Source: CAJBIL01 sp044359525
GTDB taxonomy: Bacteria; Pseudomonadota; Gammaproteobacteria; Burkholderiales; Rhodocyclaceae
NCBI GenBank assembly: GCA_044359525.1
Contig: JBIKLY010000041.1
Span: 1-28,835 of the forward strand
Direction: 5' to 3'
DNA length: 28,835 nt
Part shown: one piece after another, positions 25,961 through 28,835 of the stretch
Numbering within the stretch: the stretch's first letter is position 1
How the letters are laid out: each line of letters begins with the position of its first letter
Position numbers and translations under genes: made by a program
Notes under the pieces: generated by a model
Seen by the model: only the letters and a program-made list of their open reading frames with translations
What the model was told of the DNA's origin: nothing
The model's database searches: none

Positions 25961-27427
25961 ATGCCCCGCCCCACTCTGAAAATACCTGCCAAAGCTGCCA
26001 GTACGGATGCTGAAGGCGAAGTCCGAGCACCTTCACACAAGCCCGCCCGTGCCGGCTTCAAGGCACCGAAACAATCCGTCGCGCAGCGCGACAGCAGCAA
26101 CGCGGCCAAGGCGGCTCGCCTGGCTGCTGCCGCAGAGAAGCCATACAAGACTCAAAAGACACAACAAACCAGCGAGCGGCCGCGCGCCGCGGAAGACGCA
26201 CCGCGCACGCCGGCACGCCCGATGGCGCCGGCAAGGGCCGACGCACGCAAAAATAAGGAAGCAACGCAGCCGCGTGAAGCATACGCACCGGAGCGCCCCA
26301 AATCCTACCCGAAACGCGGCGTCGCCCGCAGCACCGGCGCACGCGCCCTGCCACCGGCCCGCACCGACGGCGAGCCCGCAACACCGCGTTGGGAAGCCGA
26401 GCGCCCGACGCCGGCACCAACGGCCGCAACACGCGGAGCGCCGCGTCCGGCACCACGCATCGACGGCGAGCGCGCCACGCCAGGCACACCTCGCACACCT
26501 CGCGCACCCCGTGCAGACTACGAAAAAAGCGGCGATGCGGCCCCCCGGCAAGCGCGACCGCGGCCGACCAACGAGCTGAAATTGCCGCCACCGCTGAAAC
26601 CGATTCCCGAACATCTGCAGAAGCGCCGCGCGGCGCCGCCAGCGTACCCGGGCAGTGAAACAGGCGCACCACGCCGCCCGCCGCTCAACGAGCCGCCGCG
26701 CCTGTCCAAACAAATCAGCGAGATGACCCAATGCTCAAGGCGTGAAGCCGATGAGTGGATTGAAAACGGCTGGGTGCGCGTCGATGGCGTCGTCGTCACC
26801 GCACTAGGCACGCGCGTGCACCCCAACGCCAAAATTGAAATCAAGGAAGAGGCCAGCAAACATCAGACGGAGAGCGTCACCATCCTGCTCAACAAACCGC
26901 TCGACATGGCTTCCGGCAAGGATGAAAACGGCGGCGAAGGTGGCGAGAGCGCCTTGCAACTGATCCGCCCGGAAAATCGCTGGGCCGAAGACTCGACCCG
27001 TACTAACTTCAAAGCCACCCACCTGCGCGGCTTGGCGCTGGCCGGCAAGCTCGACGCCGAGTCAACGGGCATGCTGGTGTTCACACAGGAAGGCAGCGTT
27101 GCACGACGCATCGTCGGCGACGATACCCGGCTGGAAAAGGAATATATGGTGCGCGTCGAAGGCGAGCTCACCCCCGAGGGCCTGAAGCAGCTCAACCACG
27201 GCCTGTCGCTCGATGACGTGAAACTCAAAAAAGCACAGGTCTCGTGGCAGAACGAGCAACAACTGCGCTTCGTCCTGCACGAAAGCAAAAAGCGGCAGAT
27301 CCAGCGCATGTGCGAATTGGTCGGTTTAACGGTTACCAGCATCAAACGCATCCGCATCGGCAGCGTCTCGCTCGGCAAGCTACCGGCCGGGCAATGGCGT
27401 TATCTGCGTGAGGGTGAGCGCTTCTAA
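25961..27427 (+). CDS. RluF/RluB-family 23S rRNA pseudouridine synthase with long disordered N-terminus
   Basis: Product of 488 aa. Residues 1-245 are low-complexity, rich in Pro, Ala, Arg, Lys and Thr, with a repeated R.DGE.ATP unit at 134-141 and 167-173, and are probably disordered and RNA-binding. Residues 246-290 are an S4 domain (RLSKQISEMTQCSRREADEW). The catalytic RsuA-type domain follows, with Asp365 in AGKLDAESTGML (the usual GRLD is GKLD) and EKEYMV and KRQIQRMCE. The C-terminal part resembles E. coli RluF, which modifies U2604. The true target cannot be read. ATG at 25961; a shorter start inside the extension cannot be excluded, although the whole extension is open. Confidence 0.88.
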   Translation: MPRPTLKIPAKAASTDAEGEVRAPSHKPARAGFKAPKQSVAQRDSSNAAKAARLAAAAEKPYKTQKTQQTSERPRAAEDAPRTPARPMAPARADARKNKEATQPREAYAPERPKSYPKRGVARSTGARALPPARTDGEPATPRWEAERPTPAPTAATRGAPRPAPRIDGERATPGTPRTPRAPRADYEKSGDAAPRQARPRPTNELKLPPPLKPIPEHLQKRRAAPPAYPGSETGAPRRPPLNEPPRLSKQISEMTQCSRREADEWIENGWVRVDGVVVTALGTRVHPNAKIEIKEEASKHQTESVTILLNKPLDMASGKDENGGEGGESALQLIRPENRWAEDSTRTNFKATHLRGLALAGKLDAESTGMLVFTQEGSVARRIVGDDTRLEKEYMVRVEGELTPEGLKQLNHGLSLDDVKLKKAQVSWQNEQQLRFVLHESKKRQIQRMCELVGLTVTSIKRIRIGSVSLGKLPAGQWRYLREGERF

Positions 27428-27451
27428 GACAACAGCAACATTCATCGCACG

Positions 27452-27871
27452 TTGAAAAAACATCGTCCTGGCGCAGACTCAGCACCCTGCCCCTGCGGCA
27501 GCCAGCGCCCCTACCCTGAGTGCTGTGGCGCATTGCACATGGGCGCAACTGCACCGACCGCTGAAGCGCTGATGCGCTCGCGCTACAGCGCCTACGTGCT
27601 GGCGCTTGAGCATTATCTTCTGGCGACATGGCACTCAAGCACCCGTCCTACGCAGCTTGATCTGGCGGCGGATGAAAAAACGCAATGGCTGGGGCTGGAG
27701 ATTAAGCGTCATGAAAAAACCGGCGCCGACAGCGCCATCGTCGAGTTTGTCGCCCGCTACAAAACCGGTGGACGCGCCCACCGTCTGCACGAAACGAGCC
27801 GCTTCATTCGTGAAGATGGGCGCTGGCATTACGTCGACGGCGAGTTTTCAACAAAGACCGCAGCGCCTTGA
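27452..27871 (+). CDS. YchJ-family (UPF0225) protein with SEC-C zinc motif
   Basis: Product of 139 aa. The N-terminal SEC-C-type zinc motif CPCGSQRPYPECCGALH (13-29) is followed by a YchJ middle/C-terminal domain (ALMRSRYSAYVLALEHYLLATWH, near 39-61; VEFVARYKTGGRAHRLHETSRF, near 97-118). Function is not established; the zinc motif suggests contact with ribosomes or other proteins. The start is TTG at 27452, since the previous in-frame stop is that of the upstream gene and no ATG or GTG is available; no SD is seen. It overlaps the next gene by four bases. Confidence 0.87.
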   Translation: MKKHRPGADSAPCPCGSQRPYPECCGALHMGATAPTAEALMRSRYSAYVLALEHYLLATWHSSTRPTQLDLAADEKTQWLGLEIKRHEKTGADSAIVEFVARYKTGGRAHRLHETSRFIREDGRWHYVDGEFSTKTAAP

Positions 27872-28590
27872 ACGAGCCCCTTGAAGTCATCTACCGCGAC
27901 GAACACCTGATCGCCATCCACAAGCCCGCCGGCCTGCTGGTGCACCGTACCGTGCTCGACCGCAACGAGACGCGCTTCGCCGTGCAACTGCTGCGCGACC
28001 AGATCGGGCAATACGTCTACCCGGTGCATCGCCTCGACCGCGGCACCTCAGGCGTTTTACTTTTCGCGCTCGACAAGGAAATCGGCAAACTGCTCAGCGC
28101 ACAATTCGAGGCGCAACAGGTCGACAAAACCTATCTCGCCATTGTCCGCGGCCATCCGCCGGAAGCCGGCTGCATCGACCACGCGCTGACCCGGCAGTTC
28201 GACGACTACGAATTCCGTTCGGTTAACGCCACCACCGAAGCGCAGCCCGCCCTGACGCACTACCGCCGGCTGGCCGTAACCGAGCTGCCGCATCAGGTCG
28301 ACATCTACCCGACCAGCCGCTACGCACTGCTCGAACTGAAACCGCAAACCGGACGCCGCCATCAGTTGCGCCGCCATCTCAAGCACCTCGCGCACCCGAT
28401 CATCGGCGACGCGACCTACGGCAAGGGCCGCCACAACCGGCTTTTTCAGGAACTGTTCGACTGCCAACGCATGCTGCTCGCCTGCCTTGAAATGCGCCTC
28501 TCCCACCCGCGCAGCGGCTTGCCACTGCAACTGGCAGCGCCATTGGCCGCTGACTTCAAAAGCGTTCTCGACGGCCTCGGCTGGGCCTGA
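27868..28590 (+). CDS. truC: tRNA pseudouridine(65) synthase TruC-like
   Basis: RluA-family pseudouridine synthase of 240 aa. It starts with VIYRDEHLIAIHKPAGLLVH (8-27), has the catalytic motif HRLDRGTSG (54-62, Asp57), and ends with PQTGRRHQLRRHLKHLAHPIIGDATYGKG, the TruC pattern, at the E. coli TruC length. It lacks an S4 domain, unlike RluC/RluD. The start codon is TTG overlapping the YchJ stop (TTGA), so translation is probably coupled. Together with the RluF-like gene, this is a small RNA-modification group. Confidence 0.9.
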   Translation: MNEPLEVIYRDEHLIAIHKPAGLLVHRTVLDRNETRFAVQLLRDQIGQYVYPVHRLDRGTSGVLLFALDKEIGKLLSAQFEAQQVDKTYLAIVRGHPPEAGCIDHALTRQFDDYEFRSVNATTEAQPALTHYRRLAVTELPHQVDIYPTSRYALLELKPQTGRRHQLRRHLKHLAHPIIGDATYGKGRHNRLFQELFDCQRMLLACLEMRLSHPRSGLPLQLAAPLAADFKSVLDGLGWA

Positions 28591-28625
28591 CTCAACACCT
28601 TGCAGTCGCCCGTTGCGCGGCCGGC

Positions 28626-28654
28626 TTGCGAGGCGATGGCGCTGCGAGTAATAT
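28626..28654 (+). promoter_or_regulatory. Possible promoter upstream of HDOD gene
   Basis: TTGCGA (28626-28631), a 17-base spacer and TAATAT (28649-28654), each 4 of 6 to the sigma-70 consensus, lie about 80 bases before the next ATG. An inverted repeat GTGCGC/GCGCAC follows. Confidence 0.35.
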
Positions 28655-28732
28655 CCAAGAAACACCGTGCGCAACTGCTAAAAATCAGGGAATTGGCGCA
28701 CTTCTCTCACGCAGTTATTGAAGTTGGCGGCG

Positions 28733-28835
28733 ATGCTCGATCATCCACTGCAAGATCTGGAAACCTGGATCCTCTACTTCAGCGGTGCAGAACTGCCGAT
28801 TCTGCGCCAGACAGCGCGTCGACTCGAAGAAGCCC
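28733..28835 (+). CDS. N-terminus of a probable HDOD-domain protein (cut by window edge)
   Basis: Only 34 codons are visible. MLDHPLQDLETWILYFSGAE, followed by LPILRQTARRLEEA, resembles the start of betaproteobacterial HDOD-domain signalling proteins, in which LPxLxxTAxxLxxL opens the first helix. No metal-site residues are in view, so this remains a recognition-level guess. The SD is weak. A possible promoter lies upstream at 28626-28654. Confidence 0.5.
   Translation, partial: MLDHPLQDLETWILYFSGAELPILRQTARRLEEA

Overview
The window looks like a chromosomal segment of a betaproteobacterium, most likely in or near the Rhodocyclales. The reasons are the gene order gyrA-serC-pheA-hisC-tyrA-aroA/cmk-rpsA-ihfB-lapA-lapB-hldE-hldD-cysM, the OmpA-type proteins with a betaproteobacterial 'LCWR..FWTPA' motif, and a tmRNA tag reading ANDERFALAA. 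The genus assignment is inference; no database was searched.

Positions 1-15202 (minus strand) hold one dense block of housekeeping genes transcribed away from the gyrA promoter near 15275. It covers DNA topology (gyrA), serine, phenylalanine, tyrosine and histidine biosynthesis (serC, pheA, hisC, tyrA), a natural fusion of EPSP synthase with cytidylate kinase (aroA-cmk), ribosomal protein S1 behind a structured leader, IHF beta, the LapA/LapB envelope regulators, two steps of ADP-heptose synthesis (hldE kinase, hldD epimerase), and cysM, which runs off the window edge. Spacing is tight, with ATGA or TAATG overlaps at lapA/lapB, hisC/tyrA and serC/pheA and a 14-base overlap at hldD/cysM. A terminator between ihfB and lapA and the rpsA leader probably split the block into sub-operons.

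Positions 15203-22303 (plus strand) carry two paralogous OmpA-domain proteins around a methylthioadenosine/S-adenosylhomocysteine deaminase (mtaD), then ubiG and gph, the tmRNA gene ssrA with its terminator, rdgC, a GIY-YIG domain protein and a RIO-type kinase.

Positions 22304-25960 (mostly minus strand) are the accessory part. They hold a three-gene cluster of exported proteins (141-aa unknown, CapA-like metallophosphatase, 116-aa unknown) with a good promoter, then a more A/T-rich stretch with a small HNH protein and a mazEF toxin-antitoxin pair. The HNH gene is followed by a 75-nt palindromic element with integron-attC-like core sites and is preceded by a related half site. This suggests a stray gene cassette and is the most novel-looking feature here. 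mazEF has a sigma-70 promoter whose -10 hexamer lies inside a perfect palindrome.

Positions 25961-28835 (plus strand) return to housekeeping: an RluF-like pseudouridine synthase with a very long disordered N-terminal extension, a YchJ-family protein, a TruC-like tRNA pseudouridine synthase, and the start of a probable HDOD-domain protein. No rRNA, tRNA, CRISPR array, complete insertion sequence or prophage was seen. No gene-free stretch exceeds 300 bases.
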